Source: Cryphonectria parasitica EP155
Lineage: Eukaryota; Ascomycota; Sordariomycetes; Diaporthales; Cryphonectriaceae
Length of the DNA stretch: 64,000 nucleotides
Direction: 5' to 3'
Assembly: GCF_011745365.1 (NCBI RefSeq)
Contig: NW_024468912.1
Span: 1,922,001 to 1,986,000, forward strand
A model generated the notes under the pieces. That model saw only the letters and a list, made by a program, of their open reading frames with translations. It ran no database searches and was not told the DNA's origin. Shown in pieces: positions 1 to 12,815 of this stretch. The position numbers were made by a program, and so were the translations under genes. The number at the start of each line of letters is the position of its first letter. The first letter of the stretch is position 1.

Positions 1-667
1 GCTGCCATCATCACCACCATCAGTCCGAAGTGGGCGATGACAGCGGGTTGACGCTAGGCGACTGCCATCCGAAGGCTCGCCGTCGTGCTAGACATGGTAA
101 AGCCTAGGCTTTCAGACGACTGGGAAGAGGCGTCACTGTCTCCCTTCCAGCTCGTTCGTTACCCTTTGTGGTGGCTAGCGGAGGGGAATAAAAGGGCTGA
201 GTGCATCAGTGATTGGCAGTCTGAGGATCCTATGGCAGGAGATGCAATGGCCAGCACGGGTCAAAGGTTTCTAGGGATTCACACTGTATGATTCTTTACG
301 TGGTATATTCTGGGGAAACGAGAGGCACGCGCCTCTTGGACTCGGTGCCAAGAACTGTTACATTCGACCCGTTGACATCGCCTCCTCCCCCTTTCCCTCT
401 TTCTTCCTCCAACAACACGTTCCCCAAGAAGATGCTTCCTAGCCAAGGCCGATCTTTATCATGCCTTTGGAGATCCCCTGTGGGTTGTTTGTTTGCCAAG
501 CGGCGCACAAACATCAGGCCAAACCTTCGTGCCGTCAGAGAGAGAAGAGAAGGGGGGCCACAACGGGATGGCAGCCTTTCTAAGGTTCTCGGGAAGGCAT
601 GGAACCGTGAAACGAAAGTTGTCTCCTAGCGGGCATGACGCTGTGTTTCTGCAGGGAGGGCGTGAAT

Positions 668-668
<1 letters not shown>

Positions 669-701
<33 letters not shown>
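669..701. repeat. (CA)n microsatellite
   Basis: Uninterrupted CA dinucleotide tract seen directly, followed by degenerate CATACA units. Confidence 0.95.
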
Positions 702-707
<6 letters not shown>

Positions 708-3700
708 ATACACAGACATTCGAAGATCGACATAGCCAAGGTGCAGTCATGCGCATCACATGGCACGGATAGAATGCCATTGTGATTTGCACTCCTGGCC
801 CATATGCACTCCCTTCAAAATGCGGTCTTTACAAAGTTATGTGCGACATAGCACGTCACAGATAGAAGAAAAAGAAGAAGAAAGACCAAGCCTGACAGTC
901 TCGTCCTGATTCGATCTGCTTCAATCTTGTCTGATCTTAATTTTTTCTTTCTTCTTCAGATGGCAGAGCTGAGGCAACGGGAGGCAGCAGGGGAAGGAAA
1001 AGGTGCCCTTGAGCTCGGCCGAAAAGTCCGAACTTCGAACCTCGGACACAACACTTGAGAGATAACGGTTGCTCGATTAGCTGGGATGGAATATGCCCCG
1101 GTATTGCTCACCGAGTTATCTCTCATGGGATCGAGGAGAACCTGCGAAAAGCACCTCAGCAGCGAAAGGGGTCCATATTCATCGTCTCCTTCCAACAGGG
1201 GAGGGGTCCATCCAGAGAGTGAAAAAAAAAACAAGGCCTGATAAGTCGCCGCCCCCATATCGTCATATCACAATCCCGATCCAACAGGATTCCTCGTGGC
1301 GTTTCAGGGAAAAAGGCCGATATGAATCAAGCGGGGGCTGTGATGCTGATTCTTTTACTGGCGGCTTATACGGTTGCCTAGCCCGAGGGCAAAGCCCTCG
1401 AGAATTTCTTCTTAGTCGCGGTGGATGTCCGTGAGGAGGAGACAAAGTGAGAGAGAAATTCAGACGAGAGTGATAGACAATGTTCAGTGAGACTCTACTA
1501 TAGCACAGAATGATATGGATTCGAGGGCGGATTCAACCACAAGATGGTAGACGCAAGTTGCCATCTTGAATCCTCCTCCTCAATCTAAACACACTAAGAC
1601 CAAAGGTAATTTTGTTTCTTATTTTTCTCAATATTGGCATGACACGATAGCAGCTTCCATCACGCTAAGCAATGATGCGCACGTGTGCAGCTGCATATAT
1701 ATCCCTACGAAGGAAGACAGCAGGTTTCCCATGCTATCATGTCTGTGAATAACCTCGAGCCCCGCTAGGAAGAACTAACGGACTAGACTCCACAATGCCA
1801 CGCAGATGAGACGACGGGAACAGGCACAAACTCTAGTGGACAGTATAGTAGCATGTCACAGTACTCCCCAAGTGCGGTCTGGACGTGCGCAACTTTGGGA
1901 GGGCGACATGGTCAACCCCTGTGACGGTGCCAATTTGTGAAGATTCCAGCAACTGCCCAGGTGATCAGATCAACTTTGCAAAACAAGTAACAAGACGGTC
2001 ACGGTTAAACGTCGGGTCTCGCCGTTCCTCCTCCAGCCTTCTCCATTCTTCAGAGAAGGTAGACAGAGAGGGAGAGAGGAAGAAGAGAGGAGGGCCCCCG
2101 GGGGGGGGGGGTGATCGTCAACCACCTTCAACCTTTTTCTGCTGGTTGGTTGACAACTTGGTTCCAGCAGGCGCTACGTTGATAATGTGGGAGCCACAGC
2201 TGAGCCATCCAGGAGGAGCTCGCTTCGCCAGCATCAAGCATGATTTTTGCGTCAAGCCGAGGCACAAACCTGAAAGAAGAAGAAAGAAAAGATGTACAGT
2301 GTGCGCCAGCGCAGAGCCCTAATCTCGTGTTTTTCATTTCTTTTTTTACTTTTCCCAAATGCACAGCTCAGCAGGTCGCCTTCCGCAGCGATTTCGTGAT
2401 CGGAAGGCTCCCGGAATGGGTGACCAGCCGGGCGACCTCGCCAGCGTGAATTAAAGAGAGTAGTAAAATGCGGAGATCTGCCCTCAACATTACCATCATC
2501 AGCAAATTGAGTTTACAGGGACCATAGGACCTGCACAGATTATCTCCCTGCAACGGCTGTCCACGACTCGTGTGTTTGCCGAGAGGGTGGATATGCTGGG
2601 TCCACCACACTCAACAGACCATGGCACGATGGGTAGTCGTACGTATGGCTTGGACGGCCGGGGCCATGGCCGTGGGCCTGAGCCGCCGCTGATCGCCAAA
2701 GGATGTACTATGGTTGCAGTTAACTCTTCTCTATTCTCACACTCTCTTCTGCAAGCTGCAACAGATCGGCGGTAGCAACTGTAGCTATAACAATAGACCA
2801 ATACCCTGGCTATTCGGATCGGCACAGCAGAGCTTTCGGGCGGGTGGCTCTGTACCTCTTTCTCTCCCAATCACTCTCTCCCCTCTCCGTCTCTCCCCCC
2901 GCCCCCAAAGCCTCCCCCCCCTCTTTTCTGGTTGGCAGTACGGCTCCGGAGAGGAAGCACCCCATTGCTGCTTGAGAGGATGTCCACCAGGACGGGGTGA
3001 AAGAAGGGCTGCCTGATTGGGATCTTCGGTGACGGCAGCGGCAGCGTACCCTAAGAAGGCTGCCACGGGACTATTTTAGGACTGACACGCATTGCTCTAC
3101 CGAACCCTCCCAGCGGTGCCACGGTGCCACACCACCTCCTTAGCGGGTCAGGCTCACTCGGCAATCGGCTGGCCCCTCAGGTGCCCTAGCTTCCGGGCTG
3201 TAATCCTCCTTCGGGTATGTGTCCCGCGATCACGGTTCATGCGTTTCGAGTTGCGCCGGCTAAGCGAGGGGCCCAGCGTTGCAGCGCTTGCAGTGGGCTG
3301 GTGCACACCCCCTCCTCTCTCTCTCGTGCCCTCCTCTCCCTCTCCTTGGGTCCCCCAGGTCCTTCACAATACACACCCCCCCTCCCCCTTCTTCCCCTCC
3401 TTCCTCTAGCTGCCCAACAACGACGCGCACCACATGAGGAACGATGATCATGGCGCCAGACCACCACCACCCACCGTCGGCGCCGTTTCGCTTCCCGGGG
3501 ACGGAGAGAGAAGACTGTCATGGACCTATAATATCGGCACTTATGACTCTATACGTCAGGTCGTGCAGGCTCTGTGTATTGTCAAGTATCTCTTGTACGA
3601 GGAGGAAATACGGGCGTCGGCCCCCCCCTTCGAGATTGTACGTCGTCAGCTGCTGGCGCAAGCGAGAGCCAGAACCCCAGGTCGTGAAGGATACTGGATA

Positions 3701-5671
3701 CTGTGGTTACGTCTGAGCACTAGTCAACATGCGGCATTTCTTCCTGCGCGATGATGAAGGTGTGATGACCATCGGTGAGGGCCTTGAGAGATGAGAGAGA
3801 GGGTAGCGGGCCCAAAGCTCTGGCTCTCTTCAAAGTCTAGACTGCTCCGTGCCTGGGTTTCAACGCGGCACGCGGCAAGCTAGATCGGCATTTCCAGGGT
3901 CTTGGAAATCTATGTCAGCCTGGGATCATTACCGCACCGCGCCTGAATTCGCGCCATAAGCGCCATATCGGCCCTTTGTGCTTCTCATAGCGTGCCCTGT
4001 CTTGCTGTCCGCCAAGGACCGAGGAAATTAAACCGCGGGATATCGTCGATCAGCCAGACTACTCGAGGGTAGAACACGAGTAATGAAGCCAGACAGAGGA
4101 GGAGCAGAAACAAAAGACAGAATGTCTTTACCCCCACAAGCCGTGGTCCGCAGGTCGAGAGACAATCACAGCTCCTCCTGGCGAGAATCAGCTAGGATGT
4201 ATGTCCCAACACGTCGCTTAACCAGAGGATCGCTGCCCCAGCTGCCCGACAGGCCAGTGTGATTTGCTGTCAAGGACGAGGACGTAGCCGTCTTTCCCCC
4301 CCCCCCCTTTCCCTCTTTCTTCTTCTGCCCCTTTCTTTTTCTTTTGGTTCTGTGACATTACGGCGGGCCTACATTAGCAATCTGGCAATGTCTTCCGCAT
4401 GAAAATATTATGCTTGCCCACGTCCCCCCAGCTGCTGGATCTAGGGGACAAATACGGACTCGAATCCGAAGGAGGACGAGAAGGGGTGGGGGAGAAGGAG
4501 AAGAAGGAGGGCAGAGGGAGCGCCTTCGTCTGGCCAGCCCGTAGAAATGCGTCGAGGTCCGTGATCTTGGAACACTGGTGATGGTCCGGTGAACAACGGG
4601 AATTCAAAAGGTGGTTCCACGAGGCGGAGCTACAGCGGAGTGAGGTGCCATTCTCGGGTGGGAATATGGTTTGCGGAAGAAGCCTTTCCTTGTCCCTCCC
4701 CAGCTGCAGCACCACTAGACCACACACACCCACCCACCCCCCCATGGCCCTTTTCCGAGTATTAGCACCCTCCCATATAGATTTTGGCATCCACTAGGGG
4801 GGAGGGGGCACATCCTGTCAAATATTACCTCCTCCACTAGCGAGTGCACATAGTAGAGTTATTACCAATGCAGCAACATGATCCTATGGTGCAGGCAACC
4901 ATGCATGCATACACGATGCATGTCAGGTTTAAAAAGGATCTGCATATCTGTTGTGCACCGAAAATGATTCCATGTCGGTACCGTTTCGAGATGATCGTTG
5001 TGCGTGTGTGTGTCTGCGTGTATGTATGTGAAGCAGCCGGGCCTCCTGAGGGGTGGGTGGTCAACAATAAGTTCTTGCCGCGCCATGTGAGCTATAACTC
5101 AAGTCAACCTATCGGCCAGGCCTATGGCGAGCTGGTTTCCCGTTTTCGTACCCGAAAAAAAGGAGGGTCTCACAGACACAAGCGCCTGGAACGAGATTCG
5201 CATTCGGATTCCGCTGTCATTAGATCAGGGAAAAAGGTCGGCGATGCTGTCAGAGACAAGCCACCGAGGCCATCTCAAGGGGGGGGGGGGGGGCTCTTAC
5301 CAGGCAGACCAGACCAGGCCAAGCCAGGCTAGCCATGGCGCAAAACACAGCGCTCCGGCGGAACCACCCATAATAGGGTCCGGGGCACTTACAAGGCTGG
5401 GGCAGTTTGACGTTGACGTTCGGCATCCGGCCAACCGGCCTGGGTCTGCTGGCCAGGATCCAGCCACATGGGACGCTGGACAATCTTTTTTGTCTGAAGC
5501 GTGGGAAGCCACCGAGACAAGGGCTGGGCTGGTGGGTTAATTTGTTAGCTACTATACTACACACCGGAGTGCTCTAGTACAGTTAGCCAGAGTAGCACTT
5601 ATGTACCTCAAAATGGTCAACAGGACGGTGCTGCGTGATGTCAAACCATGCCTTGGACTCCGCCAGCGCGC

Positions 5672-5709
5672 GCACACACACACACACACACACACGCACA
5701 CACACACAC
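5672..5709. repeat. (CA)n microsatellite
   Basis: CA/AC tract with a single G interruption, seen directly. Open frames across it are repeat artefacts. Confidence 0.95.
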
Positions 5710-7207
5710 GTGCGGAATAATGTTCGGCGCCCAGCATCCGTCGGAGCAAGCCGAGATGAATCGTATCTTGTCGATGGCAATCTCCCCTACTCTCCAGAGT
5801 CGTACTAGGAACAATGAAGTCCATGATGATCTTGACCACATTGAGCTCTCCTTATTTTGGTGGTAGGGGGGAAGCAAAGGTGGTGCAATCAGGCGAGCTG
5901 GTGTCTGGATCTGGTCAAAGTACACACAGAGTAGCCATCCAATGAAGCCCCGCTGGTTGTCTGGTTGGGGGTCATTTTGCTGCTACCTCCCTCATCCCAT
6001 CAGCTGCTGCCGCTGAAGGGGCTGCAAGAATGGCGCGGAACCAAGAGCCGGCTCCAGACAGCAGGGACTGGAAATATGGGGCCCCCTCCTGGGTTACCCG
6101 CACCTGTAGACGGATCCCAATCAGAGTTCTGGACCTCGGTCTTTTCGTTAAATGTGGAACAGATGAAGAGTAAATCCTACGCGCGATCGACTTCCCTTCC
6201 AGGCGAAGTGCGAGATGTTGCTCACGGGGGAATCATGGGCCAACCCGACAACATACCAACGTCATCTTGAACGGACTCGAGTCGCAGTGTAAGGAACAAA
6301 GTACCTAGGTTGTTATGAAAGATTTCAGATCAGTATTCAGTTACTGAGATTAGCACTGGTACAAGCTTGTTCACCTCACCACAGCCACGGCCAGACAGGT
6401 CAGGCCAGGCCAGGCCAGAGGGGCAGAGCCGCGTTGTTACATCTTGCCATGTGCAGCGCATGTCGTTGAGCACGTTGCTGAGACCACAAGAAATGGGTAC
6501 ACCTGCGACCCATGGGCATATGCAGGCAAGCCAACTGGGAGCATCCGAACTCCCGAGAACCTGGGCAGTGAGCCTACCCTTTCCCACCCCCCCTGTCCTC
6601 TGCAGGGCACTGATCACCAGTACTGGTCCAGGAGTTCAATGATGGTGGGGATCGCAGCCAGGGGGGGAGGGGGGTTGGCGAGGGCCACCCTGATGCTGAT
6701 ATGCCACTTCGCCCGTTCGTCCAGCTATGTGCGACGGGGTGTTTGCAGAGGGACCAGACGAATGAGGGGTCAATCATCAGGACCTCTTTTCCTTCTTGAT
6801 ACCTGGGGACGAGATAGGTAGCAGCTGGCTGTCTGCATCTTTGCTGTGATATTTTAGGTCTCAGAGTATGGCCACGTGTCTGTACTGTTCCTGACGGAAG
6901 AAAAGAAGAGAGACCAAACACCATCATGGGCTCCAAAACGAGGCAAGGGAGCGATGTCTCAAAACGGTTCCTGCTTGGCGGCGGCAGGAGGACGGTGTGG
7001 ATGTGGGTGCGGAGGTGGGGGAGAAGAGGAAGGAGTGGTGGGTGCTGGACTAGTTTTAGTGGAGAGAGAGAGTTAGGTCAGGGCTAAGCAGTTAGCACTG
7101 TTGAGTTGGCCCTGCCCTGTACACACAGATACACATATACACTGAATCGACAGCAGGTGCGATCCAGGTCAGCATGCAACTCATTGAGAAACATACAGTG
7201 TTGGCAA

Positions 7208-7219
7208 GTACTATGGTAC
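7208..7219 (+). repeat. GTACTATGGTAC motif, copy 1
   Basis: Exact copy of the 12-mer GTACTATGGTAC. With its flanks it reads AGTAC-TATG-GTACT, a five-base inverted repeat around a four-base spacer. Confidence 0.7.
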
Positions 7220-8428
7220 TGGCTGAGCTCCCGTGTGGGGTCATTGCTGACCCGCGATCTACCTCAAGCCTCAACGTTTTCGCTGGGAAACCACAACAGC
7301 AAAGCCAACCACCACCACCACCATCACATCATGATCACCACCAGTTCAAACTCAGTCTAATGGATCGTTCTAACCTCATCTGTCACTAATCACCGTTCAC
7401 TGTTCACTATTCATTGTTTTCATGATTCACAATTCAATCTTTGGCCGGCCCATCGATCTCAGGGGTGGCAACAGCCCTGTATCCATGGCTGTTCCTGCTG
7501 CTGATCATTGAACCTTGAGCTCCCGTCTCCTCTAATCTTTACACATTCAGTAAAAGGAGTGAGAGAACACTCCAGGCTATGTGCGGCTTAGAGTTGATCT
7601 CGGCCATCTGCGGAGTCATACTCCCACTTACAGAGATACGCATACATAGTATAAAGCAAACCGGTGTGGTCTGGTTTCGCCTGCAGTCAACAGCTTCCAG
7701 AGCTTCCAGAACGTGGTCACCAGGGAACCAAGGATTGTAATGTCTCCGGTAGGACGACCTGTCGCATTGCCACGGCTGATGAAACATGGCCCTGGTTGGA
7801 TACAACAGGAGGGTCACTTTCCGTTCTCCAGCCGCGTCGCACACGGGTCCTGACATGCAGTCATCTGGAGAGCACTTGGCATGTCGTGCCAACAAGGGGC
7901 CTGCCACATGGAGACACACACAAGGAATGATTGAACCAATGCTATGACGTTGTGCCAGATAGCTATGATGGGGGTATGGTTCTTTGTCATCTGATCATCC
8001 TCAAGTCTCCCCAATTCTGTTGTTGTCAAGTCAATTTGGTTGACGGGTTTCTTGACAAACAGCTTCAGATATCACCAAAAGGGAAGATGGGGTTTGGTCT
8101 CCTTCAACAGACACTCACTCCTAGTTTGGACCCACTCCATCCACGTCCAACCACAGCAAACGGTTCCGAGGGGCTCTCTCCGTGTGAGAAGTGATACACC
8201 TAGACGAGATCGCGACGGTTCTCCTGCAAGCAGACATGCACGTGGCCTCCACCTTGCAGCATGCAGAGAGAGCGGAGCATTCTCAGAATGGAACATGACA
8301 TCTCTTGTCATATCTGCCGTCAAGACCCTCTGCTACGGCACCTTTCCGCGACTTGACCGCCCCTGCTTCGCTCCGAGTTCCTTGGTTTGCTGTCCGCCGC
8401 TCTAACCTAAACTGGAATCTGCTAGGAC

Positions 8429-8429
<1 letters not shown>

Positions 8430-8471
<42 letters not shown>
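8430..8471. repeat. (GT)n microsatellite
   Basis: About 21 uninterrupted GT units, seen directly. Confidence 0.95.
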
Positions 8472-8476
<5 letters not shown>

Positions 8477-10407
8477 TGGATGACCAGAAGGCATTAGGAG
8501 GGGCGGAAGAAGGATGGGAGGAGAAAGAAAGAAAGGAAAGAAAAAAAGGCGAAGAAAAAGAAGCAGCACGGATGTGCCACAACCCGTCCTTTGTGTGTCC
8601 CGTATACAAATTACGGTAGCCATGCCCTTGGTGCGCCACGACACGTTGGTCCTGGGCTGGCTGCGCGGCCTGTGGGCCTTGGGCTGAAGCTAACGATAGT
8701 TGCACGTTCCCTGGTGACGGCCAGCTCGCTCCCGCCCTTAACTGGTGCAGACGTGCTACCATGGTATATGTAATGTGTCAAGCCGACGAGGCGTCAAACG
8801 TCTCCAATGCTGGCACAGGGTGGTACATGATGACCATGAGCAGCCTGAAAAGGAGCGCCAGGCGCGGGCTTCTCAGCCGAGGACTGCTTGCGAGTCGGAA
8901 ATGTGAGACCAGAAGACCCGGCTCAGAACTAATTTTGCATGAGCTGATAGTGCAGAGCACACAAAAGACAGACTCCGTTCAGGGAGGGGCTTCGCGTGTC
9001 TATCACTACCCAGTCTAACACAGTAACGGCTGGCAATTGGTCCACACATGGCTTGTGCACGTTTTCTTCCCGTCGAGCCGGGCAGGCAGTCTGTTTCATA
9101 CGAAGCGAAGGGCGATCCGGACCGATTCCACAGTCCACATGGCCAAAGACATGCCTGTCCAGACCAGGAGAAAGAAATATTCCCCGGCGCGGCAGCACAC
9201 TCCAATCAGCAAATCTCCCGAACCTCGGGTCCGCCAATCGCTAGCAACCCGATCATGGTGCGGCAGCTACATAACAAGCTTACTGGCTTCAAGCACTCTG
9301 GCGCTGTAGGAGATAGATCAGGTCGCCACCAAGATTGTTACCAACAAAAACGAACGGCGACAAGAATGCCACCACAAAAAAGATATGAGAGCGATGGGAC
9401 GCATGAGAGGGGAAGGGGGGGGGAGGCGGGGATTAATAAGTTGCTTTGCAAAACCCCCCCCCCCTTCCAAATGACAAGCTGTCGAAAGCAGAGAGACATG
9501 CCGCCCCGGACGGCTGGGTTTCTTGAGTTACACACGGCACATGATTTCATTCGGTGTGGGTCACATAGACCACACTGGCTCTCCAGTTGCAGCAACGTTC
9601 ATCATGCGGTCAGGTCACACTTTCTTTATCCAGCGCACAGGGTCCAGCCGTCCCCTCATAAGCACAAGCAGAAGAAGGAAGGAATATATTGAAGATCAAG
9701 ATTCAAACCAGTTCTGGACAAATTTAGGCATGATGGCATGAAGCTTTTGGGCACCCAGGTACAGTACATCCTCAAACCCCACCCACAGAGAGACCAGGAA
9801 TAAGAGCCAATATGCTGTCAAGTAAGGATGGCCCCAGTCGCATGAAGATGATCTCGGTACCCCTCGCCATCGGTCGGAAGCTTGACATATTTAGAAGCAT
9901 GGCACCACGCAACCAGAGATGAGCAACAACAAAAGAAGAAGAAAAAAAGAAAGAAAAAAAAAGGAGGTGGGAGAGGCAGGACGAAGGCACGCCAAAAAAA
10001 CGAGAGCGTGAAAGAGAGAAAGAGAGAGACTGTGTGTGTGTCTGAATTCTGGGTCCAGGAGACTGGCTGATCTACCATAGTCTGGTATTTCTTGGTACAG
10101 CCCTAGCAGCATCCGACTGGTCAACCTCATTGGTGATCCACTGCACGTCTCCTCAGTGCGCTGGGACAAAAGCAAGCCTTCAGAATTTAGTGCTGGGCTA
10201 TGGTACATCTTCATCTGACCGACATTGGCTCAACATCACTCTGCTACCACAGCAACAGCCCTCTCTGCCATTTCTGGAGCTGGTCAGGACGGGCCTGGCC
10301 GTTTGACACGACTCACAGTCGGGCCGCCGGGTGCGTTTCTGGCCTAGATCCGGGGCACGTCCAGAGCTTCTTGAGGGAGATCTCACTTCCACACCCCCCT
10401 ATGGTAC

Positions 10408-10419
10408 GTACTATGGTAC
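10408..10419 (+). repeat. GTACTATGGTAC motif, copy 2
   Basis: Second exact copy of the 12-mer. It is immediately preceded by ATGGTAC, so GTAC cores occur three times in 17 bases. Confidence 0.7.
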
Positions 10420-12167
10420 TCGCTAATCCAGACTCCGTACTAAGATCCGGAGACTAGACCGGCTCTTCGACGCACAGCCGGCTGTCCAGGGCCAAGGGCT
10501 TTACAAGGAAAGGCTCACCTCTTTTTTTGATGCCAACTCAGAAGAAAAGGCACGCCGCTAGCCCCCGGTTTTTGAGGGTGGTTCGGCTTGGGGGCTCCAT
10601 GACTAGCGATTCGCCATCCAGGGAAGAAAAGAGACGCCCGCCCACATTCCCACGCCCCCCCCCCCCCCTTCCCGAACCTCGAAACACGCCAGTGGTGCCT
10701 ATCGAGACGAATATCAGTCAGTACCAGGCACAGGAAGAGAGAGAGAGAGAGCGCCTGTGCCAGTACCGATTCTTGATGCCCTTCTTCCAAACCACCCCCC
10801 CCCCCGCTCCCCTGTCCCACCATGTCAGGGAGGTCCATCCAGGCCCTGTTAAGACTCCTCTCTTTCAGATAATTGTCCCGAATCCATCGTGGACACACGC
10901 GGAGAGCCCCGGTCGGCCCACAAGATCCCAACCCAGCAAATGGAACCCCCTGGTGGCATTGGAGTGGATTGGGAGGCTAGGTAAAAAGGATGTACCTGTA
11001 CGTACCTGAGAATCTCTGCCCTCTTCAACCACTCTCCACCTATCTTTTGCACTGCCTAGGCAAGATGAGCCTCCTTGGCCTCGTGGAAAGATCCGTCGAC
11101 TCCTCCTGAGAGCTTTCACTCTTGTGTGTGTGTGTCTGTGGACCTTAGCCTGATTTGAGAGGAGGGGGAAAGTGTGGGCTGGCCTGGAATGGCCATTTAT
11201 TATACTGCAGTAGTCACCCGTCTTCCCACCACTCGGTTTCCCAGGACTAGATCCTTTATTTCTTTTTCCCCCTTCGGCCACCTGCACAAGCTTTTGATTC
11301 CTCTTACTTGCATGCGCCTCCCGGCCTCCAGCAGGCAGGCAAGGCTCCTTCTTCCACCCGGGGCCCCGTCCAGTCCTGTCCCTAGCCTTCGCACAGTTTC
11401 CGCCTCTCGACCGGTCCCGTTGTGGAACTTGATCTGTATCTTTTCGTGCGGAAGGCTCCTGTCCCTGGCATTGCCTTCTTGTCCTCGTGGGTTGAAGGCC
11501 TCCTCTGTGGCTGTGTCTCTCCCTCCTGTTTTTCATTGTCTTTTTATTTTGGTGAGGAGGAACAGATAGTCAGCAATTTGTTGGTCAGGGGGGTTCTTTT
11601 TTTTCTTCTTTTTTTTTTCTTCTTGCCCCTTCAAAAGGTCTTTTTGCGCCCATTGGGATATCCTGCGCACGAGCAGCCGCTACAACAGCACGTCCCCTCC
11701 ACGAGCCTCACACACTACATACTGGGTCCCTAAAAGATCCCTTAGTGTGGTTCTCGAGCACTTCGCGGGACTGTGCGAGCCGGGCGAAAGCAGCCCAGCA
11801 AACGACTTTTGTGGATCAGAAAAAAGTACCGGCCGTTGCACAAGGAGCTGCAGAGCCACTACCTGGTCTGGTGGCGAGGAAGACATCGACTGGATCTCCC
11901 GGGGCGAAATTTAGAAAGGAGGGGGTTTCCAGGAAGAGTTGAGACATCTTTGCGTTGCCAGCTCTAATCAAACAGCCAGGTACGCCTAGCTACCATCAGC
12001 TTGGGTACGAGCCAGCCAGAACGAGACCTCGGTCTGGGTTGGAGGGAAGCCGTAAAGGGGGGAGGCAAAGGGGTACTGCGGCCACACGTCGGACTTGTTG
12101 CGCAGCCGTCCTCCTCGTCCTCCTCCTCCTCATAATTCGCGAGTCTGCCCATCGATCAGCTAGCTGG

Positions 12168-12236
12168 ATGACGGGGGGAAACTAGCCGCCAAAGGGGATC
12201 ACGAGAAGGAGTGCTCTGAGCTGCATGTTCCCTTGA
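12168..12236 (+). promoter_or_regulatory. Two short upstream ORFs in Zn2Cys6 gene leader
   Basis: Two tiny ATG-initiated frames lie just upstream of the transcription factor: a five-codon frame at 12168-12185 ending in TAG, and a three-codon frame at 12225-12236 ending in TGA. If they are in the mature mRNA, they would act as upstream ORFs that lower or condition translation of the main frame. Their presence in the transcript is inferred, not shown. Confidence 0.35.
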
Positions 12237-12407
12237 TAGAAGACAAACCCCCCCCCCCCCGGCGCCGCGAACCTCGCCTGCTTCAGAGAGCTTGTGTGGA
12301 GTTGCCCTCGGAAAAAGAAGCAGAAGAAAAGAGGAGGAAGAAGAAAAGGGCCCAAGAAGGGGACCAGCAGCAGAGCGTCTGGGCAACAAATGCCCACACG
12401 ACACAAC

Positions 12408-12769
12408 ATGGCTACTGCGTCACACAATCCCTATCCTCGATCCCCAAACCCTTCCACAAGGTCATACGATTCCTCGTCTGTCTCGTCCGCCACCTCCCCA
12501 GCACCACCGCCGCAGTACTTGGGGGGCCTGATGAGCACAAGTGCGAGGTCAAACCCGCCACCCGCACCACATCCCATTGGTATCCCTTCGCTCTCCTCAC
12601 TCCACCAGTCCACGGCCTTTCAGCCGTACACGCCAGTCACCGCCAGTACTATCATGGGACGGGAGTCGCTGCCATCCAACGACTCGGTGGCCAGCACGCC
12701 AGGGACCGCAAACGCCCAGCTCCCTCCTCCTCCAGACTCTGCCGGCGGCGGTTCCAGTACCAACAATGT

Positions 12770-12815
<46 letters not shown>

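Larger units (their letters stand above)
1..12389. other. Gene-free region / long leader
   Basis: No coding region could be supported on either strand. Open frames here are short, low in complexity or shadows of microsatellites, and none matches a family I recognise or carries plausible splice signals. The region holds CA, AC and GT dinucleotide tracts, C and G homopolymers (for example 4296-4307, 5279-5293, 10655-10668, 12248-12260) and two copies of the 12-mer GTACTATGGTAC. The last part, up to 12407, must contain the promoter and 5' leader of the Zn2Cys6 gene. It is pyrimidine-rich around 11190-11640, which would fit a core promoter or leader. Confidence 0.6.

Noticed and set aside
9048..9692. 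214-codon frame on the plus strand
   Set aside because: No domain, mixed composition including a C homopolymer, and no start context or splice support.
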